A stretch of 64,000 nucleotides of DNA from Baylisascaris procyonis (GCA_037389465.1 JAZARR010000123.1:1062501-1126500); one strand, 5' to 3'; counted from the stretch's first letter, positions 39,801 through 48,973 are shown. Made by a program: numbers and translations. Notes: generated from the sequence alone by a model not told the origin.

Positions 39801-42800
39801 CTTTCGGCTACCCTGCACCTCTAGCTATCTCGACCGTCGAGGCTGACTGAGAGCTTCAATCTTTTCCGATAGTCTTTGGGTTGTTAGGATACCTCGAAAT
39901 TTAAAACCTTTGTGAAATCTTTTTGACTTGGAAGAGAGAGCCTTCAGAAGGTCCTTGAAGTTTTGAGGTCTCTCTGAAAACGTTTGGAGCGCTGTCACCT
40001 TTGATGTCAAGACTCTCGAGGTTGGAATTGATCTGAGCTACTGAGGATGTCAGCGCCATGCTCACTGCTTTTAATTTTTGGGAAAGCAGTGTTAATTCTC
40101 GATGATCAATTTGGGCTTCGCCGAGAATCTCGATTAGATTCTGGATGAAGCCCAAAATATAGCGGGTGTTAAAATTGTTCGTTCGAACAATACGTGAAGA
40201 GATACTTCTATAATGCTTTAGAAAAAAATTTTTTTTGGAAATTGTACGATTATTTCGCACTCGAACTTCAATTTACGGAAGAGGTGAGTCCGCTGATATG
40301 AGTGTTAATTGGTAAAGTACTTGGATTTCAGGTTTGATTGCATTTCCTGTAAGTATGATTAAGTTGCATATAAAAATTTTCGTTTCCTTATAAAGTGAGC
40401 TTCATTTATACTTGCTAGAAAAGGGCAGAATTGTTAGAAATATAACATAAATCAAAAGATTCAGATGCGTAAAATCGCTTTTTCAATAAATAGATACCTT
40501 GTAAGTGAGCTTTCACAGAAGAATTACCTTTGTTTTTATTTTGAATTATTCTTTCAAAAAAAAAAAAAAATAAATAAAACGAAATAAAACCATCAAAATA
40601 AGGGGCCTAACTGTGCTGTATCGATTTCATTAGATCATAGTCGATCCAAATTTTCCCTGCGCAAACCTGTCGTATCGAATATCAAACATCTGAAGGAGCG
40701 TTTTTCTCTTCGTAGAAGTGAAATAATTCTGTTCATAAAAAGATTTCTTCAACCATTATTGTTCATGAATCGATTAGTGTTATGTTGTTGATAAGTGTTG
40801 TTGTGGAGGGAAAGAAGGTAAATATGGACTTTACAATATGACCCATTATCCTAACAAGTTTCTTTAGTCGATCTTAGTCTGATTTATTGTGCTGACATGA
40901 ATGAATTTAAAAAATATCACATCTTTTTTATATGCTTTATTACATATAATAGGTGGCAAAGAAATACGTTGCAGTTTCCTAATCGAGTCTAACAAATGCC
41001 ATTCCTGTGCGATATTGAATTGCATCGAAATATTATTTTCTATACTTATTTAATAAAAATTCTTTAAGAAGACGACGCTTTGTGGAACGATATCCTTCTT
41101 ACGGTTTGTGAAGAGAAACCACGTGATACATTGACAAATATTGCTGATGAGTCGGTGAAGAAAAAGGCGCTTGAATTGAGTCGTGCTTGTTATATGTTCA
41201 CATCGGTATTGATGCGTCCATCTGGAGTGCAATACCACATCGATCTCGCACAGAATATTCTCTCAACAGCAATGCACAGCGATGCTCTCAAGAATGAGTT
41301 ATACGCTCAACTTATTAAACTTACTTCCGGCTCAATGCCGTATGGGATCCAGGTGTGCTACTTTTTCTTGTTGAGATTTGCCTTGCCTCATGTATCGGCA
41401 TTAAAATGGATCTTAATCTCTAGATGGTCAGCTGGATTCGTGCTGAATCACAAACTAAGGGAGGAGGAGTGTATAGATGTGTGTCCTACTTGTTCGTAAG
41501 AGTACTGCTGCATAGAATGCTACCTCTATGATCACCTAAAATGGAGACTTGGAAAAAACGCCACAACATAGACCGAGGAGGTTCTGTGATCACGAAATAG
41601 GTGTTATAACAGCAAGGTAGATAAATTGCCTGCAGAGAAAGTAACGATAGAGCATTTCGCTGAAGGGTTTAGTTTTTGAACGCCGAAGGGAAGTTGCGTT
41701 AATGCGATTTCGTTGTGCCTTTCTGCTCATTTCCAAATGGATGCTTTGCTTTGTATGCCTCACGGTTTTGTTCTTCTCCACCGTTCACATCTCCTTCAGC
41801 AGAAGCGATCTTAGATAAGATTCACATTTTTTCTCTCTGTAAAAATTGATAATTTCTTCGTTTATTTCTTCTTTGACCATACATCACAGTGTCATGATAA
41901 AATGATTTGCTATCGAGAATTTCAATTTCAAATATATCATTGAGACTATCATGTGCTTTCCTAGTTGAAAATACAGTTCTTTTCCTTAATTCTGCAATTT
42001 TCGTGGTGGAATCTTCTCGGAGGAGTTGACTAAATTATTAAATGCTAACATAATTTTGTTTTAAAGAAATGCGAATGAACCGCTAAAGTAGTTTTGAGTG
42101 AGATGGAAAATTTCTGTGCCATATTTTTTTTTTTTCAATTTTTTGCTCATTGTCGACTTATTGAATTTGTCTATGCTCAAATGCTCAAATCTCACTCTAA
42201 TTTTTCCCCTCGATTCGTGAATTAAGATGCTTCGCTTTTCTGTTTGCTACCTATCTCGTCTTCACTTAATTCTAGTTACACGCATTTATATATTACTTAT
42301 TGGTTGTTGGATGAGTAAGATGAAAGGATCTAAGTTTATTTCAATGGAGCTTCATAAGTATCTTTCTAAGACTTTATTAGACGATCAAGCTTGAAGGCAC
42401 ATTCTTGTCTGTCCTCTCGGTTTATTGCCGTAAGTGAGAACTGCAAACGATTTCTTGTAATAGAGGGAACGGAGGTGCACGTCCTTTTAGGTACTTGTAA
42501 ACGGGGAAAATAAGCGTTGTGCAGGAAAACCAAATGCATTTTCATGCGATGTCTAAGTGAAAGGACCATTAATCAGCTTTTTTTGAAATATGGAGTTTTC
42601 CAAAAATTGCTGTGCTTGAATTCTTTCATTGAAATTTTATTTTCGAAATGAAGATACTTTTGTCTTTTATCTGCACTTTATTCTTGAATTGAGATGAATT
42701 GCGCATTCACTGTACAACAAATAACATGGTTTTGCAATTTTAGGCATGGAAATTGCTCGCTCTAACTGCACCTTTATTCACACCACGGCAATATTCTCTA

Positions 42801-45800
42801 TTATGGCTGCTTCGGCAACATATTCAAAGATGGATCACAGCTAAGTAAGTGCATCCTTGATATCCTGTTTATGATTTTCCTCGAATCTTTCTTTGATCCG
42901 TGCGATGTTGTATATTGAACGAATGGGATTTTGTAAACCGAAGTCTTTCAGATGCCACTTTTAAGCGGCATCGTCAGATAAAAGCCAGAAAATTTTTGCA
43001 GCTAATCACTGAAATTTTAGCTTAAAAAGCTCTATTTTTTATACGTTTTACCAGCCTTAAAGGTAGCCATTATAAAATTTCATAGGCATAGTTTTAATTT
43101 GGCGATATTTCCCAAACTCAATTTGTTCTATGTTTATGCTTTCTTCATCGATTGTAAGTGCTCAAAAAAATGCCTTCAGATTTAATAACCGATCATTATG
43201 GGGAAAACAATTTTGACTCAGAATTTGAGCTGTTAGTTTTTCTCTGAAATAATTCCAATAATAGACCCATATAGCTTGTAGCTCTTTTTCAAAATATGAA
43301 CTGCCTTGCTTCGTTATTTCTTGAATATCATTCGTTGCAAGTGGTTCGCTCAATAGACCGATGACCGAATAAAGAATTTACTTATAAAGGTAGCTACTTG
43401 TGCATGATCGTCAAGGCGTATAATTAATCTAATTGTTTTGATTTAAATAATTTTAAATTAGCACGGCAATGAATGCTTATCTCTTATTGATGGCTGTTTT
43501 TTTTTTCAACAGCAACGATGAAGGGAATATGGCGAAATATTGTGATAGAGCGTTGAGTCGATGTCTCAAGGCTGGATGTCGCTATGAAGGCCCAAGCAAG
43601 CTTGAAGCGATTTCCATTCTAACAAGGGATCCAACATCAACGAATATGCCACATAGCATTGCAGTGCTTCTTCCTAATGGAGATTATCACGTTAGTTATT
43701 CGTTAATTGTTATGTTGGCAGACTTGTTCACTATGAATGGATGAAATTCATGGAGGAATGGTATGTATGTAAGCATTTTTCTGAAGATGTGTGAGTGAAT
43801 CGTCAAGTTGCAATGGCCATTCTAGAGAAAGACCAAACTACTCACCCTTCATCGCCGGGCAAGTCCTTTGTAATATCGGCTGACGAGTTGAAGGATGGCG
43901 TGCAGAGGAATGCAAAATTCGGCATAGTTCAGCTGGTTTTGAGCCTGATTTTGCGCTGCGATTACAGTCATGTAACAACTTGTTCTCTTTTTGGGTTAAT
44001 TTAAGAGTTCCAGGACAGTCGGAAGCTGTCATCAAATATTATATTGTTATTACGTAAATGCTGCGATGATGTGCAGTTTGAGTTTATATTGATCACTTTG
44101 AATATGCCCCATTATTAAGAGTAAACCTACGACTGGAAATCCTCCAGATAAGTCGCTTGTATCAGGGCTGACAGGTTGCTTGTATCGGACCTGATAAATT
44201 GCTTTTATCAGACCTGGTAAGTTGCTTGTATCAGGCGTGATAAGTTGCTTGTATCAGACCTATACCGTAATCGTTCAAATATTTGAGGTGATCGATTTTG
44301 ATGGGTCAACAGATATCGGCGATTGCCTGTCGGCGCTTTGTGTTCGTTGCGCATTGCGACCAGCTTTACTTAGTGGCTATGCTCTGTATGCTGAAGATGC
44401 GCTTGAACAAGGCCGATACGTATTACTCAAAGGCAAACAAAAGGTTTCTTTTACATATAAAAATTTTTGAGCCCATTTTTCATCATTAGTGCATTTTCGT
44501 ATGCCAAGAGCTGTTGACTAAAAAATCGATCGCCGGATGCACCATTACTTTGGATTTTTCGTGACTGAGTTGGAGGCCTACCTTTATGCTGTTTCACTTA
44601 CACTTACCGTTCCTCATCCAGGGAACATCATTTGTTGTAAGTGAACATTATCAAGCTTTGACAAACAGATGCAAACTCGAATTTTTCTTTTTTTTTTGCT
44701 TCTCGTTGAAAAAAGTATCCAATCACTGAAACGAAGTCGCATGCGAAACACCTTTTCGCATTAAAGTATATGCGAACTTTTTTCTTATTGGCGATGGTTA
44801 ACCACTATCAATAATCCGGGCTGCAATACAGTACTTGAGTAGCGCATTGGGTCGATTTGCGGTAGCCGCTTCAAACGGACTACGAAGTGAAACGAGATCA
44901 AGAGTTTCGATGGCAACAACATTTTCAGCATTTCTAGCCCTGAGCTTGAGGATGCTTCTCGCTGTTTCACTTTTAGCCATTGTAGAACCTCGGGTCATAA
45001 AACGCATGACTTATGTCGGGACAGTTTTTCTCATTCCCTTTCGTAAAGTTTACGTACAAATCCAAGCTCACTTTATCATTTTTGACATATGAAAAATCGT
45101 GTGAGAGTTTTCGACACTCTGAGAAATTCAGCAGTTAAAATTTGCGATTGAATATGAACTGTCCTTGAAGCTTTGCGATTGTCTATCGCGTTGGGAACGA
45201 GAGTTAATGGACAGTAAGAGTGGACGTGTCACTGAAGAGAGTGCACGTATTCGACTAGCTCTTCGTCAGCGGCAATATTGGACGCACCTTGTTTCTTCGG
45301 AAACACCTGCCGAGAGATTGTTCCTCGTGCATCGAATGGCGAATGAAATCGTTGCTGGGCGAATACCAATGAGCAACGAACTTGCAGAAGAACTTGCCGC
45401 AGTTTACGCTCAGGTAACAACTTGATCATTGATATGCGCACTACATATATGATAAATTAGGTATTCCTTTCTGCCGAATAATAATACTTAATAAATTGTC
45501 TTCGAGCATGAAGGACATCGGAAATGCTTTCTTCGAGTACTGAAACGAAAACAGGTGAAAGCTTCTTAACACTGCTAAGGATCATAGGTCATTATTATAT
45601 AATAGGAGTGCGATGCGAAGAGCTTTTTTGTTTCCATACTAAAGCTATTATGCTTGACCAGATACAGCAAAATATTTATATCAGGATTCATCCCGCTTGT
45701 CTACCCAGTTTTAGCGTTCTCGTGAATTATTTTAATATGTGTGCCATCATGTATGTTGAGTTATTTGAGCGGGCATACAAAGAGTTTATATGTAGGTTAT

Positions 45801-48800
45801 AGCACCCATAAAATAAGAAGTTCGATTGGTTGGCAGAGTGTAACTCAAAAAGAAGAGCCGATAATTGAATTATCCTTTCCTAGCTATATGCCAGATGAGC
45901 CTCAGAATCTGCACTTCTTTGGTTTAGCGAAAAATAGCATGAGAATCATAAAAAAATGGATGACAGAATGGTTATATTCCACAGACGTCGATGCATTACA
46001 GCCACCTTTGAGGTGGCGCTGTATTCCACGTAGAAAACAGCTTTTATTAAATTCGACTCCATTGACTGTCATTTTATCTTCGTTCTTAGATTGAGGTGAC
46101 ATCTAAATTTATAGTATTTTTGAGAAGTGTTACGCCTAAAAATATATGCATGAGAATGATACTTGATCGGATTGAGCAGAATATATGTCGAGCTACATGT
46201 GAGTTGATTCTATAAATGCCAGCAGAGTGCATCGATATTGATACCACACAAATAGATAACACTCTAACGTTGAGGAGAATTTTTTGCTGCAAAAGGTCTT
46301 TAAAATTGAGATCCTTTAAGAATTGAAAAAGTTGGAAAATGATACCTTTAATCATCGAATATCTGCCGTTTCTGCTACATTACATATGTGCCTTATAATG
46401 TTTTGGAAAGTTGCTAGAGCATTGTGCTCTATTGCCATAATATTTCTCCTCATATTTTCTACTCAATGAATTATGAAGTTTTAAAAATTTTCAGATGCAT
46501 TATGGCGATATAGGCGACTTAATTACCGATGAACAATTACGTACAGTGACCATTTCATATTTTCCTGCGAAAATGCTTGATGTCGGTTGCGAACGTACTT
46601 TAAGGTTATTTTAATCTTGTTTAGAATCGATATGCCTTTCTACGAGCCTTTATCGATGAAACTTCTGTCATTTCGCATTTCCTGCAAGACACAATATCGG
46701 TGGCTGTTGATAATGCGGAGCAATTCAGCTATATTTCGCGCCTAAAAAAGAATCCCCTAATTGAACAAAATCGCTGGGAGAAAATCTTTCCCGTCGAAGA
46801 TTTTGTTACTTTTGGGCATCTTTTTTCGTTGTTATGAATTGAGAAACTTCAGTTGAGAATAGTGCTCGATTTTCTTCCAGAATAAGCGCCACGCATTAGA
46901 TCTCATCGAATATATCGATCGGTTGCGAGATCGGGACTCCTTATCGATATTTGCTTTGGGGAAATATTGCTTCCTCATATGGAATCCTTCCTCCATTAAG
47001 AGGGTTAGGATTATTAAATAGGGAATTATAAAGAGATTTTCTGTGGGACGTGCCGGTGCGAACGGAAAAATGTCTACTCTACTTCTAAAGCAAAGTATGA
47101 CTATCTCTAGTTTTGTTAAAATCTTTGACCATAAAATATCCCAAAATAATCTGCAGATATTCAAATTTTTGCAACACATTACTCGAAACTATTCTAAATT
47201 TACGATATGCATTTTCAGTGGTCTAGGATTTCGAACAGCTCAGTGTGAGGTCTTGTATTACTTGAAATTTATCTATTCTTGGCGACATATAGATGGATTT
47301 TAATCCATTTATTATGGGTTTAATCGAATGTGATTTAGGTTGAACATCCAATCACATTGGACTCAACTACGGGGTACATCACCAGTGGATTGTGTGCGTA
47401 TGATTCTGGTTGTACTACGCAAATGGCGATTCTTTGGAGCACACATCACCGAGGCACGTATGAAAATGCGCAACGATGAGCGCATATTCATCGCTCTTAA
47501 CGACCAAGGAGTTCACCTACTTACAGTCAGACAACTTGTGCGCCTTACTGCAATCTTAACGATTTTCGTTTTAGTTATAAAGAAGCAAATTGAGTACATT
47601 GGTTATTTACTAGGATTAGCAAGAAAACTCGATATAATTATAGAAAAAAAACGCTTTTAAAATGTTTGAACGCAAGATTTTGCTAAGCTTTAGAGGGCTA
47701 GCTAAGGCGGGGAACACACGTGCTCTTATCTTTATATAAATCATTTTAATTTATAACACTCTTCCAGTAGGTTATAAGGTAATGCTAGTAACGTTCAGAA
47801 AAACTGTACGATGAAGTACTTTAACATCGGTGTTCGCAATTTCTTTATTTTGAGGATCGCAAAGCACCTAATTTGACCAACAGAGAAGATTTCATATATA
47901 ATTTGCAAATGAGGATAACGCTGCTGGGCGCTTTTCAGTTTGCACAAGCAAAGGTCTCATGGAAGCTATTTCAGGATGTGATACGAAGCTTTCCATATCA
48001 TAGGCTAGTATCGTTTGGTGGATACCATAACGATTTCATGCTCACTGTAGATAGAATCTTGCCGCCGGAAGCTCATCCTGAGGAAACTGCCAGAGAAAGA
48101 TTAACTTTCTCAATGCCCCCTAGGGCAATCGATCAGGTATTTATTTATTTCGTTGAAATTTTCCTCATTTTCCTTTTTTTTGAAAGAACGCAGTCTAGAG
48201 AGAACACAAGAGAAAACGATGAATTTTGATATCTTAAAAGCTTTTAAAGCGTATTTTACCTGTTCTCTTCTTTACTATATTTCATCGTTCAAAGTGCTTC
48301 AGTTCTTGTGGCGCTTATTGGCATACGAAAATATAAAAATTAAAATGTTTGTTCTCATCACATCAATGAGCACATCCATTTCAAAGTCAGAATTGCTTCT
48401 TTCAAATCTTAAATGGACGTTGGCCCACGCTGAGCACGCGTATTGCAGCAGTTACCATGCGTTCAGTTCGACCGCGGATTTGGTAGCCATCTAAGATATC
48501 AGGGGGACCCAGTTCTAGGATTCTTTTAGTGAACACACTACTATTAACCTGCAACAATCGTTTAAGCATTCCTCATTGCTAACACTTCTCAGCCAGATTT
48601 AGCCAAAAACTAATTAAAGTTTTTGAAGGCTGATAAATTGCTGGTAACGCTCGTCTCCGGTAAAGCTGGTTAAACACCTTTTTTTCGGTTGTTGAAGTTG
48701 CATATTCCTTTCGCTCTCAAATTAAAGAACCCTAGTAATGTATGGCTTTGTTTTCATCTATAAGTGAATTTATCTGTGCATTGAGTGCCAGTGGGGTTAA

Positions 48801-48911
48801 ATCGAGTCACAATGCCTCTTACTTGTTCTACAATTTCAGCTGACGTGTCACTTAGCAGAATATATACGGTGCCAGAAGCTCGTCTGGAAATTATCGACGA
48901 AGAAATTGTGA
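25717..48911 (+). CDS. max-1: MAX-1 / PLEKHH-type PH-PH-MyTH4-FERM protein, 21 exons (5' end incomplete)
   Basis: Twenty-one exons join in consistent phase to 1029 codons plus TGA. Domains, counted from the first residue at 25717: acidic Ser-rich leader with a PTPRK proline segment (1-266), PH1 (about 267-362), PH2 (about 380-493, with an acidic insert), MyTH4 (about 495-680), FERM (about 685-1020). C. elegans MAX-1 has this domain order and acts in motor-axon guidance with the UNC-5 netrin pathway; PLEKHH1/2 are the vertebrate relatives. By family, the PH domains bind phosphoinositides and MyTH4-FERM binds partner tails or microtubules, so a cytoplasmic, membrane-linked adaptor is expected. 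There is no motor domain, which separates it from MyTH4-FERM myosins. Introns run from 0.29 to 4.7 kb. No start codon is assigned, because N-terminal exons lie upstream. Confidence 0.93.
26163..26311 (+). CDS. max-1: max-1 exon: proline-rich linker
   Basis: Acceptor AGTTTCAG, donor GTG|GTAAGA, phase 1 in and 0 out. It encodes VRVRGNSLSREGGDEENSS followed by a KPKPIPTPRKTK segment. The proline and lysine cluster could be an SH3-type ligand, which is inference. Confidence 0.85.
26312..28367 (+). other. max-1 intron, no feature seen
   Basis: 2.06 kb intron bounded by GTAAGA and CTTTCAG. AT-rich, with only short open frames and nothing I recognise. Confidence 0.6.
28368..28468 (+). CDS. max-1: max-1 exon: acidic linker
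   Basis: Acceptor CTTTCAG, donor GAGAG|GTGAGA, phase 0 in and 2 out. It reads IERDSLNSYGDENDYREDDE, strongly acidic, part of the leader before PH1. Confidence 0.85.
28661..28744. repeat. AT-rich short tandem array (AAAT and TTTATA units)
   Basis: Four AAAT units run into imperfect TTTATA-like units inside a max-1 intron. Confidence 0.8.
29531..29648 (+). CDS. max-1: max-1 exon: linker before PH1
   Basis: Acceptor TTTTATAG, donor TGG|GTTCGT, phase 2 in and 0 out. It reads DVADYVNLNEMFLLGTHDDY followed by a Pro-rich APALPMHRPP run. Confidence 0.88.
31138..31166. repeat. (GACA)n microsatellite
   Basis: About seven uninterrupted GACA units in the 4.7-kb max-1 intron. Confidence 0.95.
32156..32183. 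repeat. (AT)n microsatellite
   Basis: Twenty-eight bases of pure TA repeat in the 4.7-kb max-1 intron. Confidence 0.95.
33334..33416. repeat. (AT)n microsatellite
   Basis: Eighty-three bases of pure AT repeat. It gives a spurious minus-strand open frame of alternating Ile and Tyr. Confidence 0.95.
34335..34442 (+). CDS. max-1: max-1 exon: helical linker
   Basis: Acceptor TTTGTTCAG, donor AAT|GTAAGT, phase 0 on both sides, 36 codons. It reads ETKLYQMAERCLSTVLSDDD and is predicted helical by inspection. Confidence 0.88.
34864..35028 (+). CDS. max-1: max-1 exon: Ser/Arg-rich linker before PH1
   Basis: Acceptor GCTTTTAG, donor CCA|GTTAGA, phase 0 on both sides, 55 codons. It contains SSPSRRSDESTRSSNRRRSH, a cluster of Ser next to Arg that could be phosphorylated by basophilic kinases (inference). 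Confidence 0.88.
35029..35844 (+). other. max-1 intron, no feature seen
   Basis: 816-base intron between the Ser/Arg-rich exon and PH1. It contains a T-rich tract near 35616-35645 but no gene. Confidence 0.6.
35845..35952 (+). CDS. max-1: max-1 exon: PH1, first strands
   Basis: Acceptor TTTCCAG, donor CAA|GTTAGT, phase 0 on both sides. It reads VEKSGYLIQM and KSLKRRYFVLKDSNLSLYR, the standard opening of a PH domain, including the K-x-G-x-L start and the basic residues before the W/Y-F-V-L strand that normally face phosphoinositides. Confidence 0.95.
36741..36804. repeat. (AT)n microsatellite in PH1 intron
   Basis: Sixty-four pure AT bases are preceded by imperfect ACATATAT units (36723-36740). 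The tract ends 54 bases before the next PH1 exon, unusually close to an acceptor. Confidence 0.95.
36859..36957 (+). CDS. max-1: max-1 exon: PH1, middle
   Basis: Acceptor GTATTTCAG, donor CAG|GTTACT, phase 0 on both sides. It reads EEPLVRIAVSDIRSVTKIS, matching the middle PH strands of MAX-1/PLEKHH proteins. Confidence 0.93.
36958..37899 (+). other. max-1 intron, no feature seen
   Basis: 942-base AT-rich intron inside PH1. It has a second acceptor-like TTTTTAG at 37870 that leads into a frame closed by TAA, so the acceptor at 37899 is used. Confidence 0.6.
37900..38061 (+). CDS. max-1: max-1 exon: PH1 end and PH2 start
   Basis: Acceptor GTCTTCAG, donor AAG|GTTTGG, phase 0 on both sides, 54 codons. 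It contains CYTGESEKVTEEWLTVLNQ, the C-terminal PH helix with its conserved Trp, and ends SLISGYVLK, the first strand of PH2. Confidence 0.95.
38649..38729 (+). CDS. max-1: max-1 exon: PH2 core
   Basis: Acceptor GTTTTAG, donor AGA|GTAAGC, phase 0 on both sides. It reads CGISKRFYASVIDTKLLFFK, the second and third strands of PH2. Confidence 0.93.
39050..39190 (+). CDS. max-1: max-1 exon: PH2 with acidic insert
   Basis: Acceptor TTTTTTTAG, donor GAG|GTAACG, phase 0 on both sides. It holds an acidic loop SADEYSGSSDEQNDSKD between PH strands and ends with DFDHTICIE. Confidence 0.92.
39526..39682 (+). CDS. max-1: max-1 exon: PH2 helix and start of MyTH4
   Basis: Acceptor CATTTCAG, donor AACG|GTTAGT, phase 0 in and 1 out. 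It contains SSEEKDKWLYFLKNAAG, the PH2 C-terminal helix with its Trp, then GTPFEVLIQRMMSE leading into MyTH4. Confidence 0.95.
39825..40260 (-). other. antisense open frames in a max-1 intron, possible transposon remnant
   Basis: The minus strand has two overlapping open frames (39901-40260, 119 codons; 39825-40010, 61 codons) in an intron. The longer reads KLKAVSMALTSSVAQINSNL with a leucine-rich helical pattern and has raised GC content. No catalytic motif is visible. A gag-like start of an LTR element (BEL/Pao type) is possible but is inference. It could also be chance. Confidence 0.25.
41069..41352 (+). CDS. max-1: max-1 exon: MyTH4 core
   Basis: Acceptor CTTTAAG, donor CAG|GTGTGC, phase 1 in and 0 out, the longest exon. 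It contains LWNDILLTVCEEKP, ELSRACYMFTSVLMRPSG and LKNELYAQLIKLTSG, the last being the MyTH4 block usually written L-x-D-E-(L/I)-Y-x-Q. The acceptor AAG is less usual than CAG but is the only one that fits the phase. Confidence 0.96.
41353..42743 (+). other. max-1 intron, no feature seen
   Basis: 1.39-kb intron within MyTH4. Short open frames only, and no repeat family was recognised. Confidence 0.6.
42744..42844 (+). CDS. max-1: max-1 exon: MyTH4, GW-x-L block
   Basis: Acceptor GCAATTTTAG, donor CTAA|GTAAGT, phase 0 in and 2 out. It reads AWKLLALTAPLFTPRQYSLL, the MyTH4 segment that follows the Y-x-Q block. Confidence 0.95.
43513..43690 (+). CDS. max-1: max-1 exon: MyTH4 end and FERM start
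   Basis: Acceptor TTTCAACAG, donor CAC|GTTAGT, phase 2 in and 0 out. It reads AKYCDRALSRCLKAGCRYEG, the MyTH4 end, then HSIAVLLPNGDYH, the first strand of FERM F1. Confidence 0.95.
44150..44264. repeat. 23-bp minisatellite, five copies, next to a splice acceptor
   Basis: There are five contiguous 23-base units (start positions 44150, 44173, 44196, 44219, 44242) with consensus AAGTTGCTTGTATCAGACCT plus GAT. Copies differ at a few sites. Each carries an acceptor-like TATCAG or its near variant. The array ends 23 bases before the max-1 exon at 44288, whose own acceptor is the weaker TTTGAG. Confidence 0.9.
44288..44443 (+). CDS. max-1: max-1 exon: FERM F1
   Basis: Donor AAG|GTTTCT, phase 0 on both sides, 52 codons. 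It reads VIDFDGSTDIGDCLSALCVR, the F1 ubiquitin-like lobe, and joins seamlessly to the preceding PNGDYH. The acceptor is TTTGAG, unusual because the base before AG is G. The stronger upstream TATCAG would add ten residues (TYTVIVQIFE) in frame. Confidence 0.93.
44444..45131 (+). other. max-1 intron, no feature seen
   Basis: 688-base intron. Overlapping open frames on both strands at 44785-45092 lack splice sites or any family likeness. Confidence 0.6.
45132..45413 (+). CDS. max-1: max-1 exon: FERM F1-F2
   Basis: Acceptor AAATTCAG, donor CAG|GTAACA, phase 0 on both sides, 94 codons. It contains LCDCLSRWERELMDSKSGR, TEESARIRLALRQRQYW and MSNELAEELAAVYAQ. The last is the F2 helix in which FERM proteins usually carry A-x-L-A-A-L-x-x-Q. 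Confidence 0.95.
45741..46094 (+). mobile_element. degenerate mariner transposase fragment in max-1 intron
   Basis: An open frame in the 1.08-kb intron reads SYMPDEPQNLHFFGL at about 45885-45930, matching the mariner block Y-S-P-D-L-A-P-S-D-Y-H-L-F with its third catalytic Asp kept. It continues KKWMTEWLYSTDVDALQPPL and RW, matching the C-terminal block of F-(Y)-x-x-x-I-x-x-L-P-x-R-W. The N-terminal and DNA-binding parts are missing or unrecognisable; a weak likeness may extend up to about 45540. It is on the same strand as max-1 and removed with the intron. Terminal repeats were not identified. Confidence 0.5.
46495..46604 (+). CDS. max-1: max-1 exon: FERM F2
   Basis: Acceptor ATTTTCAG, donor TTAAG|GTTATT, phase 0 in and 2 out. 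It reads MHYGDIGDLITDEQL and VTISYFPAKMLDVGCERTLR, the F2 segment common to MyTH4-FERM proteins. Confidence 0.95.
46625..47003 (+). CDS. coding-like two-exon unit inside a max-1 intron, unknown
   Basis: Two open stretches with splice signals lie in the intron between FERM exons. The first (46625-46804, acceptor TTGTTTAG, donor TTT|GTTACT, 60 codons) includes NAEQFSYISRLKKNPLIEQN. The second (46881-47003, acceptor TCTTCCAG, donor AGG|GTTAGG, 41 codons) includes ALDLIEYIDRLRDRDSLSIF. Both are phase 0 on each side, so they join to 101 codons. They cannot be inserted into max-1, which is in phase 2 at this intron. I recognise no family. It may be a nested gene, a duplicated gene fragment or transposon debris. 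Confidence 0.33.
47339..47537 (+). CDS. max-1: max-1 exon: FERM F2-F3
   Basis: Acceptor GATTTAG, donor CTT|GTGCGC, phase 2 in and 0 out. It contains SPVDCVRMILVVLRKWRFFG, matching the F2 block with its K-W-x-x-F-G, then DERIFIALNDQGVHLL, the opening F3 strand. The donor GTGCGC is weak, but the join gives the expected F3 order. Confidence 0.93.
47975..48136 (+). CDS. max-1: max-1 exon: FERM F3
   Basis: Acceptor CTATTTCAG, donor CAG|GTATTT, phase 0 on both sides. It reads FPYHRLVSFGGYHNDFMLTV, the F3 strand pair, then ERLTFSMPPRAIDQ leading to the final helix. The frame is open upstream to 47873, but only the acceptor at 47974 restores the F3 alignment. Confidence 0.94.
48840..48911 (+). CDS. 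max-1: max-1 last exon: FERM C-terminal helix and stop
   Basis: Acceptor CAATTTCAG, phase 0. It encodes LTCHLAEYIRCQKLVWKLS and five more codons (TKKL plus TGA at 48909-48911). The helix completes F3, and the protein ends 23 residues into this exon. Confidence 0.93.
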   Translation: MTCHLAEYIRCQKLVWKLSTKKL

Positions 48912-48973
48912 TCTTCACTTCGCTTCCTTTTTTTCTACACTTTCAGTGTCTTTTTTAATTGTTTCTTTTGTGT

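Noticed and set aside
47873..47974. Upstream extension of the FERM F3 exon in the same open frame
   Set aside because: The extra residues disrupt the F3 strand order; the internal acceptor CTATTTCAG at 47974 gives a clean FERM alignment and consistent phase.
48153..48494. 113-codon + strand frame after the F3 exon
   Set aside because: It lies in the last max-1 intron, has no splice sites that fit, and the FERM domain continues correctly at 48840.
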